Shown here: positions 6,865-13,891 of the stretch, in pieces
Layout of the letters: the number at the start of each line of letters is the position of its first letter
How positions within the stretch are numbered: position 1 is the stretch's first letter
Virus record (IMG/VR): IMGVR_UViG_3300030503_000053
Location: 1 to 39,516 of that record
DNA length: 39,516 nt
Source of the DNA: a virus
Strand: one strand, 5' to 3'
Translations under genes and position numbers: made by a program
Notes under the pieces: model-generated
What the model saw: only the letters and a program-made list of their open reading frames with translations
What the model was told of the DNA's origin: nothing
Databases searched by the model: none

Positions 6865-8703
6865 CTAATACCCCGAGATACTATTTCGTATATTTCGCTT
6901 GTACTGATTCTTTCTTCGAAGAATTTCCATTTCAATCTCGTCAGTGTTAGTATCAAAATCCCATACTTGCGGCCCATAGCCCAAAGTATCGAGTACGTCA
7001 ACGAGTTTCCCGGCGGGATAGGTTTCAAATTCCTCGTGGAACTCTTCCATTCCCTTGCTATTAAGCCAAAATTCTCCGCGTTCAAAAATAGGTCCGAGAC
7101 CATCAATACGCATTTTCTTAGCATTCTTGGTCTTGGGAGTAATAAGCTCCTTGATGGTAAGGTTGCCATATCTAGGATCTCGTCTTCGTTCTTCTTTTAT
7201 TTTGTACTCTAAGTGGTACTTGAGGTATTTTTGAGCGGCGATTGTTTCCATGTATATACAATCAAGTTTCCACACCTCGACTGCGAGATATAACATTGTG
7301 TCGATGAACTCGTCTGTACCACAGGATTTAGCCCATACATCGAGTAAGTACACCCGTCTTGGATTCTCGGCCACTCCGGTAATAGTAATAGCATGTCTGC
7401 ACCTACCCTCATTGCCGCTATGATTAGGGTCTACGATCATGTAGCGTTTTAGATTACGTGGGGCGATATCTTCTTCTACGTCGCCTTCGTGAACCTTGTG
7501 CCGTATTAGAACTTTCTGCCGAACCTTAGTAGCACCATTCTTAGTCATTGGCGCGGCGTCGGTGTAAGTGAAATTGGAGTCTTTAATAAACTCATAATAC
7601 CTAAGACTACGCTTATCAAACTTTACCTCGGCCGGATTAATAGGTACATTAAGATACTGGCAGCTAAATAGATAAGAGCCGAGACGCTGCTTGTAACGAG
7701 CAAGCTTCTCCAAGTTGAATGCTTCTGGAAAAATTGGCACGCCGAAAGGGTGTAAAGAACAGCAGCCACCAAGGGCGCTATGAGTAGTAAAATTAAAATA
7801 CTGCTCATTACTGCGAATGTAGCTATTAAGATCCTTGTAGCTCCATCGGTTCCCGACAATAATCTCATCATTATCCCTACCACCATCATCTATTGCGGCG
7901 TCAAAGGCGCCCACGAGTAGTTGATGATACTCGATAGTTTTCTGCATCGTGGTGTCGGATTCAAATGCCGCTCTACCAACAAGATCATCTTGGATAACCA
8001 TATCGTAATGGCGAGATTGTAGGGCAGATCCCACACCGATAAAATCAAATGTTCCTTCACCTTGAATTCTACCAGCTTTAGTACGCATTTGATGTAGACT
8101 TTCATCATTTTGCGTACAGCTAGAATCAGGTAGTATTTCCGGGAAAAGATATTTGAACAGAGCATTATCTCTGTAATGTCCATAAAATCGCACACCAAGC
8201 TTCTTCGCATTGTTAATAACCTCGCTAACTAGTAGAATGCGAATATCTTGATTATGTACATACCTCATCCACTGGATGTATCTATCACCATGCCCCATAG
8301 CACGCATGTACAACTCATCCTCATAACTAAAAGGAAGCGCGCGCCACATTGGGTAGCATTCTGAGTAGACGGTAGATTTGAAATGGTCACGAGGTATCTC
8401 GATTACTTCTTTCAGGCCATCTTTCTCTACTACTTGGCACATCTGAAAGTGCATGTTTCTATCAGGATCGGGGTTCTTCTGGAACTTATTCTTGCCGAGA
8501 ATTACTGTTGCGAAGTAGAACAAAGACCCAAGAGCATTCAACCTATGAATAACCCGCATCGTTTTTTCATCGGGATGCGTAGGAGGTATTACTTTATACG
8601 ACCTCGTAACACTCGCCGGGAGATATAACCCACCCGTCTCGCTATACTCATACTCCGCGTTTTTGTCTAGGACGGCTTCTAAATCCTTCTGAGTATAGCT
8701 CAT
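6865..8703 (-). CDS. terL: Terminase large subunit
   Basis: 612 aa, the DNA-packaging motor ATPase plus headful or site-specific nuclease. A Walker A-like PRDHFKST lies at about residues 104-111, in the P-R-x-H-x-K-S form used by many terminases. A Walker B hydrophobic strand with acidic end (DMVIQDD, 234-240) follows. The RNase H-like nuclease domain begins near 420 with the strand YMIVDPNHSG, whose Asp at 425 is a likely metal ligand. Length is slightly long for the family. The RBS is weak (GTGG, 4 nt). It lies downstream of the small-subunit candidate as expected. The Walker A His in place of the more usual Gly is seen in related phage terminases. Confidence 0.9.
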   Translation of the reverse strand: MSYTQKDLEAVLDKNAEYEYSETGGLYLPASVTRSYKVIPPTHPDEKTMRVIHRLNALGSLFYFATVILGKNKFQKNPDPDRNMHFQMCQVVEKDGLKEVIEIPRDHFKSTVYSECYPMWRALPFSYEDELYMRAMGHGDRYIQWMRYVHNQDIRILLVSEVINNAKKLGVRFYGHYRDNALFKYLFPEILPDSSCTQNDESLHQMRTKAGRIQGEGTFDFIGVGSALQSRHYDMVIQDDLVGRAAFESDTTMQKTIEYHQLLVGAFDAAIDDGGRDNDEIIVGNRWSYKDLNSYIRSNEQYFNFTTHSALGGCCSLHPFGVPIFPEAFNLEKLARYKQRLGSYLFSCQYLNVPINPAEVKFDKRSLRYYEFIKDSNFTYTDAAPMTKNGATKVRQKVLIRHKVHEGDVEEDIAPRNLKRYMIVDPNHSGNEGRCRHAITITGVAENPRRVYLLDVWAKSCGTDEFIDTMLYLAVEVWKLDCIYMETIAAQKYLKYHLEYKIKEERRRDPRYGNLTIKELITPKTKNAKKMRIDGLGPIFERGEFWLNSKGMEEFHEEFETYPAGKLVDVLDTLGYGPQVWDFDTNTDEIEMEILRRKNQYKRNIRNSISGY

Positions 8704-8842
8704 AGATCCACAGTTTCTGTTTTAGGATTTTTAACTCGGCATTCGCAGAAGCTAGTTGGGTTTGGAAGGTCATTATATCTACCGCTGCGCGTCGAAGTAG
8801 AGCGCATAGGCCGAGGTAGTTATACGTTCTCATTCGCGCCAT
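8648..8842 (-). CDS. Possible 64-aa protein overlapping TerL start
   Basis: The ORF begins MARMRTYNYLGLCALLRRAA and continues through a likely amphipathic helix, MTFQTQLASANAELKILKQK, before ending inside the TerL N-terminal coding region (56-nt overlap). GGACGATGACC precedes the ATG, a plausible but imperfect ribosome site. I recognise no family. The helix periodicity is coding-like, and the 5' part lies in the otherwise empty TerS-TerL gap. It may be real, or a chance frame. Confidence 0.3.
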   Translation of the reverse strand: MARMRTYNYLGLCALLRRAAVDIMTFQTQLASANAELKILKQKLWIYELYSEGFRSRPRQKRGV

Positions 8843-9052
8843 TGGTCATCGTCCTAATAACTCGGCACCACCGCTTCGCGGCGGATGCCTCGCGGACTGT
8901 TTTTTAGCCTGCCGAAGGTCCGACGCAATAATTGTTTGTTACTAATACAGAGACCTAACTAGTAAGGTGGCGCTTCGCATCTTCGGCTGGGCTACCTAGC
9001 GCAGTGTCCGAGGCCGCAACTAGGATTTAATGAGTATGCGTACGGTTGATTA
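8843..9052. other. Intergenic gap between terminase genes
   Basis: About 210 bases between the small-subunit candidate and the TerL side. I see no ORF of substance. GC-rich short self-complementary pieces occur near 8871-8885 (CCGC, TTC, GCGG), and a T6 run at about 8900-8906 lies on the plus strand, so a weak plus-strand terminator is possible. The gap could also hold a packaging (cos or pac) site, since these often lie near the terminase small-subunit gene, but no diagnostic repeat is visible. Confidence 0.3.
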
Positions 9053-9691
9053 CTAGTTAGGCTTCTGTAAACTTAGATCGAGTTCTTCGAGGGTTTTCTC
9101 AGTGTTCTCTTCGCTCATCCCGCGCATCTGTTCGCCAGCGGCCCCGGCACTAACAGTGAATCCGCCAGCGGCCTCGTTCATACTAGTAGACTTCGGCGCG
9201 CCCGCGAGCAGGGCCATGAGGTTATTAGCAACGCTCTGGTCCACTGCCATGTTAGGCTTGGTCTCAACAGTCACACTGCTCTTACTAACCTTCGCTAGAG
9301 TACCTTCGCGGTCCATTACTTCCAGCGCGGCTTTGAAGCGCAGGTTCGGCCCATACTTGCCGAGGATGCTGTCTCGAATGACCATCATGCTACTTGGGAT
9401 CATGCTGCGAAGCTCCTCGCGGGAGTTATCAATATCCTGACGTAGTTGCTGGTCGTACGCGCTTACTACCCCACTCGCCAACTCTATCATCTTCGCATGG
9501 TACTCAGGAAGCTGGCGCACTAGCACTACAGTCTGCTTATTAATCCCAAGGTGATTAGCAATCTGCTCGTTCGAGTACCCCGCCGGGTCTAGACTCAGCC
9601 GCGCAATCCGCTCGATTTTAAGCGCACGCTTCCACGTCATCTTCAACGTGGGGTGCAACGCGCTCGGGTTATTAGGATTCGCGGGAGCCAT
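9053..9691 (-). CDS. Terminase small subunit candidate (HTH)
   Basis: 212 aa. A helix-turn-helix lies at about residues 39-60 (YSNEQIANHLGINKQTVVLV), preceded by a basic helical segment (WKRALKIERIARL). It is followed by a long helical central region and an acidic C-terminal end (SEENTEKTLEELDLSL). This layout, DNA-binding N-terminus, oligomerising middle and acidic TerL-binding tail, is typical of phage terminase small subunits. It is immediately upstream of TerL in the late operon. AGAGG lies 9 nt before the ATG. A general HTH regulator is the alternative, but position favours TerS. Confidence 0.7.
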   Translation of the reverse strand: MAPANPNNPSALHPTLKMTWKRALKIERIARLSLDPAGYSNEQIANHLGINKQTVVLVRQLPEYHAKMIELASGVVSAYDQQLRQDIDNSREELRSMIPSSMMVIRDSILGKYGPNLRFKAALEVMDREGTLAKVSKSSVTVETKPNMAVDQSVANNLMALLAGAPKSTSMNEAAGGFTVSAGAAGEQMRGMSEENTEKTLEELDLSLQKPN

Positions 9692-9845
9692 TTATAAAAT
9701 CCTCTATACTCGTATTACTATGCTCACTACTAATCAGGCACAGGCCGGGTTCGGAGGAGTTAGTGGCTGGAACTATCAGGGACTTATCCCAAGCATAATC
9801 GCGACTGAATTTCTCCAGCGCCTCTATTATTTTCGATTCCGCCAT
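9672..9845 (-). CDS. Small protein opening the late operon
   Basis: 57 aa (MAESKIIEALEKFSRDYAWD...), acidic and without a recognised domain. I chose the ATG at 9845 because GGGAG lies 9 nt upstream. The frame is open to 9980, but the extra N-terminal part has no ribosome site and reads as non-coding. Its 3' end overlaps the small-terminase gene by 20 nt, so the two are probably coupled. It is the first minus-strand gene after the divergent control region. Confidence 0.55.
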   Translation of the reverse strand: MAESKIIEALEKFSRDYAWDKSLIVPATNSSEPGLCLISSEHSNTSIEDFINGSRES

Positions 9846-10053
9846 ATATTTAACTCCCAGCACGAACACCGGCTCGGTGCTCTGATACCCCTTACTATAT
9901 ATAGATAGGGGGAAAATAAAAAGACCGCTATACACGGTGCATACTCCCGCATACCCCACTTGCGCCCTCCGGGCCACCACGCCCCTTCGCGCACCTCTTT
10001 AATACTTGCTTCGCAACTCGGAATAAGAACTTATTATTACTTTCTAAAGTGCG

Positions 10054-10069
10054 AATTTTTTAAAAAATT
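10054..10069. repeat. Perfect 16-bp AT palindrome
   Basis: AATTTTTTAAAAAATT is a perfect palindrome. It lies in the control region between the two operons. It could be an intrinsic bend, a binding site for a dimeric regulator or IHF/H-NS-like protein, or a bidirectional weak terminator core. No gene overlaps it. Confidence 0.5.
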
Positions 10070-10162
10070 GTTTTGGTACACCCCGGCCTGTTGAGTTACA
10101 TTTCGATTTTTTGGAGGTGGGTGCTAATAGGAATGCTTTAGCAGTAGCGCGGCGCGAAGCGC

Positions 10163-10174
10163 ATTGTATACAAT
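10163..10174. promoter_or_regulatory. Perfect 12-bp palindrome, operator candidate
   Basis: ATTGTATACAAT is a perfect inverted repeat about 100 bases upstream of the first early promoter-like element. Length and symmetry suit a dimeric helix-turn-helix repressor. There is no further copy that I can find in the window, so its use is inferred only from position. Confidence 0.4.
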
Positions 10175-10240
10175 AGTGGATACATAGTAGTACGCAGCCA
10201 TGTATGCGCGCTGTTATATACTTAGTAACTAAAGAGATAG

Positions 10241-10269
10241 TTCGCACGCGCGAGTAGGACGTGTATAAT
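10241..10269 (+). promoter_or_regulatory. Early promoter candidate P1
   Basis: The -10 is a perfect TATAAT at 10264-10269. Seventeen bases upstream lies TTCGCA (10241-10246), which matches TTGACA at 4 of 6 positions. The element GTGTATAAT, four variable bases, ACAGCAGCA (10261-10282) recurs almost identically 111 bp downstream at P2. Both point toward the first early gene at 10447. Confidence 0.5.
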
Positions 10270-10351
10270 TACGACAGCAGCAGTTATAACTAACAGGCTG
10301 GCGGAGTAATCTGTAAGAGAAAAAAGATTTTCGAAATAAAGTTTTACGAAA

Positions 10352-10380
10352 CGCGCATAGAGCTACAAAGTGTGTATAAT
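10352..10380 (+). promoter_or_regulatory. Early promoter candidate P2
   Basis: A perfect TATAAT at 10375-10380 is preceded at 17 bases by CGCGCA, a poor -35 that shares its CGCA end with P1. The surrounding GTGTATAAT-N4-ACAGCAGCA block (10372-10393) is the second copy of the repeat seen at P1. It lies about 67 bases before the first early start codon. The weak -35 suggests activation by a protein, or that the conserved downstream ACAGCAGCA matters. Confidence 0.45.
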
Positions 10381-10446
10381 AGATACAGCAGCAACGATGC
10401 GGTAACAGAGACTAGCTGATACTAGTCCATAGCAAAGGAGATTACC

Positions 10447-10710
10447 ATGAACGTTACGATTATGTTGAATGACCACCAAGTAGAAGCGCTGGCCAAACTG
10501 GGATTGGCTGATGATGTTGAGACGCTTGCGTCTAACGCGGTCGCAACGGCACTCAAAGGCAAGTTCAAGTATTACGCGGATAAAGCGGAGAGCGATACGG
10601 CGAAGTCGTATGATTGGGCGATTCGGAGTGGCGCGAAGTTTGATAAGGATAAGGGCGCGTTTGTCAGCGGGTACATGTTCCAGCTTCGGGAGATACTGAA
10701 GAATCTCTAG
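10447..10710 (+). CDS. First early gene, 87-aa protein of unknown function
   Basis: 87 aa with an excellent AAGGAG ribosome site 6 nt from the ATG. The sequence starts MNVTIMLNDHQVEALAKLGL, has a short predicted beta strand followed by helices, and a basic, aromatic C-terminal half. The strand-helix-helix opening recalls ribbon-helix-helix proteins, but spacing and the C-terminal half do not fit well. It is the first gene after the early promoters, a position where phages often place host-takeover or regulatory proteins. I do not recognise a family. Confidence 0.65.
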   Translation: MNVTIMLNDHQVEALAKLGLADDVETLASNAVATALKGKFKYYADKAESDTAKSYDWAIRSGAKFDKDKGAFVSGYMFQLREILKNL

Positions 10711-10797
10711 TAGTAGCACAAGCCGAAATAGGGGGAAGGGCTAGGCAGTGCTGAGCGCCCCTTATATGCACGTAACGCGTGCACTGACGAGGCTTTT

Positions 10798-10929
10798 ATG
10801 ACACTTGAGACGTACGATATTGGATTCATGCGACGGATGTTAGAATGCGCCGTGAGGGCTGGTGATGTAAAAGCCGCGGAGTTCTGGCGCGCGCATATTG
10901 AACGGGAGCTATTAGATGCCAAAGAATAA
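10798..10929 (+). CDS. 43-aa early protein
   Basis: ATG at 10798 with GAGG 5 nt upstream. The product is helical (MTLETYDIGFMRRMLECAVR then AGDVKAAEFWRAHIERELLD) with a regular hydrophobic pattern. The next gene starts inside its last codons (14-nt overlap), which supports translation of both. The function is unknown. Confidence 0.55.
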   Translation: MTLETYDIGFMRRMLECAVRAGDVKAAEFWRAHIERELLDAKE

Positions 10930-11164
10930 CCCAATCCGCTCGCTAGTACACCCCGACGTGGCGCACTACTTGGCGATCGCGGAGTCTAATAAACGCGAGT
11001 GCGATGCTATTGACGCGCTGCATGAGAAAATGGACGCGCGACGTTCTACCACCGGGATTGGCGCGGATCGTAGGGATAAAAAGAAGTATATAGCGCCTAC
11101 GCTACATGATTTAGCTGCTAATAATCCACTACTCCGTGATATGCTGCGAATGGCACAGAAATAG
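10916..11164 (+). CDS. 82-aa early protein of unknown function
   Basis: 82 aa, basic, starting MPKNNPIRSLVHPDVAHYLA, with an excellent GGGAG site 7 nt before the ATG inside the previous gene. It contains a charged helix followed by a Lys/Arg-rich linker (GADRRDKKKY) and a hydrophobic C-terminal helix. I see no catalytic motif. It ends the first early cluster; a 480-base gap follows. Confidence 0.6.
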   Translation: MPKNNPIRSLVHPDVAHYLAIAESNKRECDAIDALHEKMDARRSTTGIGADRRDKKKYIAPTLHDLAANNPLLRDMLRMAQK

Positions 11165-11575
11165 CTAATAATAACCCGCTAGCAATAGCGGCCCTGCGGA
11201 CGGTCATGTGTCTCTTCGGGACCGAAAGCGGATTCGTTTCAAACCAAACCGTTGAAAACAAAGGGGATGGATCGATCGGGACACACTGCCGCATGACGGC
11301 ACATATAGGTGTGCGTACGATTCGATCCGTCGATCAATTACTATTAGTCTCTTAGTAGTAGTTGCTTCCTTTCTTATTAGAAAAAAAAAAAAATTAATAA
11401 TAATAGAACAACAAGTAATAATAAGAGCTTAGAGCTATTAGCAAGTTAGTAGAATCGAAGTCAGCATCGATCACCCTCCCCACCGTGGAGCGTTGACATG
11501 CGGCACGATGGACGTTTCGATCTATGTGTGACATTCTAAAGGACTTAGGTTGATCGGGCACCCGCCTTTGATCCC
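11165..11575. other. Long non-coding gap, structured and AT-rich; origin candidate
   Basis: No gene is supported here. At 11266-11331 there is an interrupted inverted repeat: GATGGATCGA at 11266-11275 pairs with TCGATCCGTC at 11322-11331 with one mismatch. A GCCG-catga-CGGC hairpin lies inside it (11288-11300). About 50 bases further on is a run of 13 A (11381-11393), followed by repeated AATAATAAT (to about 11422). Dyad plus AT-rich stretch in a large gap is what a replication origin often looks like, but no iterons or DnaA boxes are clear. Confidence 0.35.
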
Positions 11576-11604
11576 TTGACAATCCCATCCCCATCCCCTA
11601 TACT
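11576..11604 (+). promoter_or_regulatory. Sigma-70-type promoter
   Basis: TTGACA at 11576-11581, a 17-base spacer and TATACT at 11599-11604: nearly ideal. Transcription would start near 11611 and give a leader of about 38 nt before the start codon at 11649. It restarts transcription after the non-coding gap. Confidence 0.8.
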
Positions 11605-11648
11605 CTCTTTATAAGGCGTTGACGCTCCGCGCATGGAGATTATTAGTT

Positions 11649-12395
11649 ATGAAACAGGTTATTAAAGATCGAATTGCACGTATTGATAAAGAGATTGACG
11701 AGCTTGTTGTGCAGTGTAATGCTGCGTTAGAGCGCGAGCGTGAGATGGAAGGGAAAATCTTCTTTGCTAATGCTAGTGGCTCTAAGGGATTACTTGCGCG
11801 TATACAAGCTCTTACTGAGAAAAAAGAAGAGATTACTGATAAAGCTTTGTATGGTTCAATGGCTAAGACTAAGTTTGAGCGTGGTATGGAAGATAGACAG
11901 ACTAATCTTGCTGCTGCTCAGGCTGAGGCATTGGATATTGCTAGGCAATTCGGTGAAGCTGCACTAGCTGGTGATACTGAACTAGCGAAAGAATTAAAAC
12001 ACAAGCTTGGGAATGCTAATAGGATTGTAGCGATCTATGAGAACTCGCTTGATAATTGGAAGAATAAAGAAGACAAGATAGTATTCAAGAAAGAAGCTGT
12101 ACGGAAAACTATTCTTGAACCAACTACTGAGCGTGCGATATATCAAGTAGATAATCCACGACCTGCTGATCCTGAAGTATTGAGAGCTATTGAATTACTA
12201 AAGAATAAAGGCAAAGAATTAAAACCTGAAGCGAATAAAACAAATATCGCTATGATTACTCCTACTGAGGCTGATAAAATCAATGGGCCTACAGACGAGC
12301 ATGATAAGTACAGACCAAAAGAAGATATCGCATATGATAACTCTATCTTCGAAAAGGTAGACAAACCAAAAGTAGTTATAGACTTCGGAGAATAA
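11649..12395 (+). CDS. Long coiled-coil protein of unknown function
   Basis: 248 aa starting MKQVIKDRIARIDKEIDELV. The ATG at 11649 has GGAG 10 nt upstream and lies downstream of a strong promoter; an in-frame ATG at 11619 lacks a ribosome site. Residues 1-170 are almost entirely charged helix with heptad periodicity, followed by a Pro/Lys-rich C-terminal part that looks extended. It could be a scaffold or chromatin-like early protein; no enzymatic motif is visible. Codons are U/A-rich and unlike the next strong unit at 14512. The final codons carry the ribosome site of the following small membrane protein. Confidence 0.7.
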   Translation: MKQVIKDRIARIDKEIDELVVQCNAALEREREMEGKIFFANASGSKGLLARIQALTEKKEEITDKALYGSMAKTKFERGMEDRQTNLAAAQAEALDIARQFGEAALAGDTELAKELKHKLGNANRIVAIYENSLDNWKNKEDKIVFKKEAVRKTILEPTTERAIYQVDNPRPADPEVLRAIELLKNKGKELKPEANKTNIAMITPTEADKINGPTDEHDKYRPKEDIAYDNSIFEKVDKPKVVIDFGE

Positions 12396-12397
12396 CA

Positions 12398-12529
12398 ATG
12401 GACCTGTTTATATTCGTAATCAAATTCGTAGTACTCGGTTGTATGTATATCAGCGCGTATATTCTATGGTGCGTTGTAGCTAGCCTGTTCGTGGGGAAGA
12501 AGGATAATCATACCAATATACTCGGCTAA
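12398..12529 (+). CDS. 43-aa single-pass membrane protein
   Basis: ATG at 12398; the ribosome site GGAG is formed by the last codons of the preceding gene, 7 nt upstream. Residues 3-34 are almost entirely hydrophobic (LFIFVIKFVVLGCMYISAYI then LWCVVASLFVG), ending in a short basic/polar tail. Early phage membrane peptides of this kind often act on host membrane or superinfection, but there is no direct evidence here. Confidence 0.6.
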   Translation: MDLFIFVIKFVVLGCMYISAYILWCVVASLFVGKKDNHTNILG

Positions 12530-12533
12530 TAAC

Positions 12534-12552
12534 ATGGGCGCTGTATGCCCAT
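12534..12552 (+). terminator. Hairpin, weak terminator candidate
   Basis: ATGGGC at 12534-12539 pairs with GCCCAT at 12547-12552 with a 7-nt loop. The following sequence is TCGGGGGCTTTC, without a clean U run, so termination may be inefficient. It lies just after the small membrane protein and before a new promoter-like element. Confidence 0.35.
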
Positions 12553-12645
12553 TCGGGGGCTTTCATATAACAGGTGCGATTTGATCAATCGGTAATAACG
12601 CGCTGAAATACGCTGCGACCTCTATAGTCAGCCCCCTAATGGTTG

Positions 12646-12651
12646 TATAAT
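12646..12651 (+). promoter_or_regulatory. Promoter -10 candidate
   Basis: A perfect TATAAT within GGTTGTATAATACCAGCA, resembling the TGTATAAT...CAGCA core of the two early promoter elements at 10264 and 10375. No acceptable -35 is present at 16-18 bases, so the assignment is tentative. It would drive the small-gene cluster from 12712. Confidence 0.35.
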
Positions 12652-12711
12652 ACCAGCATGTGAACTCGCGCATGGCAACAAGCCTGTTACACAGTTAAAA
12701 AAGGAGATAGT

Positions 12712-13083
12712 ATGATAAAAGGAGGTTTTGTATTTCCGCTCACCTATAACGAATACTGGCGTATGGTCCAACATAATCCACGATTTTGGTATACGCAAGA
12801 GGATTATTGGGCCGAGCAACTATGGGATTCAGATTGTAATAACTGTAAACACGTAAAAAGAATTGAATTTGACCGTAAACAAGAACAGCCCCATGTATTT
12901 GGATCGCCAGCCATTTGTGGTTTACATAATAAATATATTCGATGTTACCATCCTGGAATTCATAGTGCATTCACATGTTTTGTACATATCCGAACTGGGG
13001 AAGTAAGTCCGCATACTAACACAGCAGCCGAACAGGTAAAATTTAGACCCTTTAAAGGAGTAATAAACCATGAGCGCGATTGA
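12712..13083 (+). CDS. Cysteine-containing early protein of unknown function
   Basis: 123 aa, aromatic-rich N-terminus (MIKGGFVFPLTYNEYWRMVQ). A CNNC motif near residues 42-45 is followed by C70 (AICGLHNKY), a further IRCYHPG and then FTCF, enough for one zinc site of the type found in small phage zinc-binding proteins. AAAAAAGGAG lies 5 nt before the ATG. It overlaps the next gene by 14 nt. The function is unknown; I infer metal binding only from cysteine spacing. Confidence 0.6.
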   Translation: MIKGGFVFPLTYNEYWRMVQHNPRFWYTQEDYWAEQLWDSDCNNCKHVKRIEFDRKQEQPHVFGSPAICGLHNKYIRCYHPGIHSAFTCFVHIRTGEVSPHTNTAAEQVKFRPFKGVINHERD

Positions 13084-13264
13084 GATTAACGACGATATCG
13101 AGCAGCTTTCTAACTTCATCCAAGCTGTTACACTACTTGCTAAAGTATTAAACCACGGCAGCGCATTTACAGATAATATAATGCCAACCAACACGGAGCA
13201 ATTCTTAGAGGATGCTTCTTTAAGTCTAACCGCAGTTATGGAAATGATTACAAAAGAAATCTAA
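13070..13264 (+). CDS. 64-aa helical protein of unknown function
   Basis: 64 aa, acidic and fully helical (MSAIEINDDIEQLSNFIQAV then TLLAKVLNHG), no cysteine. AAAGGAG lies 9 nt before the ATG and the start lies inside the previous gene. It ends just before a short gap with a GACC-GAA-GGTC mini-hairpin (13269-13279). I recognise no family. Confidence 0.6.
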   Translation: MSAIEINDDIEQLSNFIQAVTLLAKVLNHGSAFTDNIMPTNTEQFLEDASLSLTAVMEMITKEI

Positions 13265-13316
13265 CCACGACCGAAGGTCTGCCTCACAAGTAGCTATTAA
13301 CATAATGGAGATTGAT

Positions 13317-13442
13317 ATGAAAATAAAATCAGATAAAAACACAGCAAGATATTGCTTAGAAATAAGCTGGTTTGAGACAGCAGCGTATTTTATGGTAAAA
13401 GCGTATCTAGGGGGAGAATTAAAATGCTCCACGAATGCTTAG
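13317..13442 (+). CDS. 41-aa small protein
   Basis: ATG at 13317 with GGAG 6 nt upstream. The product reads MKIKSDKNTARYCLEISWFE, then an aromatic/aliphatic segment and a short Cys-containing end. It overlaps the next gene by 19 nt, with that gene's GGGGAG ribosome site inside it. The function is unknown. Confidence 0.5.
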   Translation: MKIKSDKNTARYCLEISWFETAAYFMVKAYLGGELKCSTNA

Positions 13443-13696
13443 CATGTGAGCGCGTATTCACTATGGGACGCGATGGTAATACAGGCGTGCCTATTGATTA
13501 CGCTTCAACTTATTGCACTCCAGAGTGCTATGAGCAATTTGAAGCCCAACTAAAAGCAGAAGTAGAACGCGCTAACGCGAGCGAGCTAAATCCACACCTC
13601 GATGGCTCTGATTCTAATAGCCAATCCTCACTCGATATAAACAAAAACACAATCCGCGCGATTGTAAACGGATTCAATTTCAAGGTGAAGCCATGA
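13424..13696 (+). CDS. Small zinc-ribbon-like protein
   Basis: 90 aa. Two cysteine pairs, CLAC at residues 5-8 and C-T-P-E-C near 31-35, separated by 22 residues, form a likely treble-clef or zinc-ribbon unit. After it comes an acidic helix and an Asn/Ser-rich linker. GGGGAG lies 7 nt before the ATG. The stop is joined to the next start as ATGA. Such zinc mini-proteins in early phage operons often bind nucleic acid or host factors, which here is only an inference. Confidence 0.65.
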   Translation: MLHECLACERVFTMGRDGNTGVPIDYASTYCTPECYEQFEAQLKAEVERANASELNPHLDGSDSNSQSSLDINKNTIRAIVNGFNFKVKP

Positions 13697-13782
13697 CAAA
13701 ACTAGAAATACTCCAAGCCTTCCGCGCATTCCCATATAAAAACCAACCAATTGCTACGAAGTATCTACTATCTAAGAAGTAA
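13693..13782 (+). CDS. 29-aa peptide
   Basis: ATG at 13693 overlaps the upstream stop codon as ATGA, and AGGTGAAG precedes it. The peptide begins MTKLEILQAFRAFPYKNQPI and ends in YLLSKK, a basic amphipathic pattern. It is very short but the coupling and ribosome-site spacing argue for translation. Confidence 0.4.
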   Translation: MTKLEILQAFRAFPYKNQPIATKYLLSKK

Positions 13783-13783
13783 C

Positions 13784-13852
13784 ATGGCAGATGTTTTGCC
13801 ATCCGCACTTATAGACAAAATAGGTAATCATCAGGTTGAGATACCTGCGTGA
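13784..13852 (+). CDS. Possible 22-aa peptide, or 5' part of a frameshifted gene
   Basis: ATG at 13784, after an AAGAAG sequence, opens a frame reading MADVLPSALIDKIGNHQVEI then PA and a TGA. In the +1 frame the sequence continues DKCGWEHKLTWSST and stops at 13893-13895, where its TGA forms ATGA with the next start codon. The coupling suggests that the +1 frame is read by ribosomes up to that point, through a +1 shift at GCG-TGA, a separate TTG start at 13836, or a sequencing error. A 14-bp inverted repeat encloses the area. Confidence 0.3.
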   Translation: MADVLPSALIDKIGNHQVEIPA

Positions 13853-13865
13853 TAAGTGCGGATGG
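13799..13865 (+). repeat. Perfect 14-bp inverted repeat, RNA hairpin candidate
   Basis: CCATCCGCACTTAT (13799-13812) and ATAAGTGCGGATGG (13852-13865) are exact reverse complements separated by 39 bases. A smaller AGGTA/TACCT pair lies inside the loop. A 5-bp TGGCA/TGCCA hairpin just upstream (13785-13801) would compete for the same bases. The element covers the stop of the 22-aa peptide and the region before the start codon at 13892, so it could control translation. Confidence 0.55.
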
Positions 13866-13891
13866 GAACACAAACTAACATGGAGCAGTAC

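Larger units (their letters stand above)
9846..10446. promoter_or_regulatory. Divergent control region between late and early modules
   Basis: A 600-base gap from which the head operon is read leftward and the early operon rightward. The part up to about 10030 is pyrimidine-rich, with a small CACCG/CGGTG hairpin at 9867-9879 that would lie in the 5' leader of the leftward transcript. The right half holds two palindromes and two repeated promoter-like elements, described separately. An open frame on the minus strand at 10044-10247 has no ribosome site and crosses the palindromes, so I do not call it. No clear TTGACA-type leftward promoter can be read. Confidence 0.6.

Noticed and set aside
6864-7169. 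N-terminal extension of the coiled-coil membrane protein
   Set aside because: It is an alternative frame of the TerL C-terminus; a good ribosome site supports the start at 6863.
10044-10247. 67-aa minus-strand ORF in the control region
   Set aside because: No ribosome site, unnatural Arg/Ser/Cys composition, and it runs across both the 12-bp palindrome and part of the AT palindrome.
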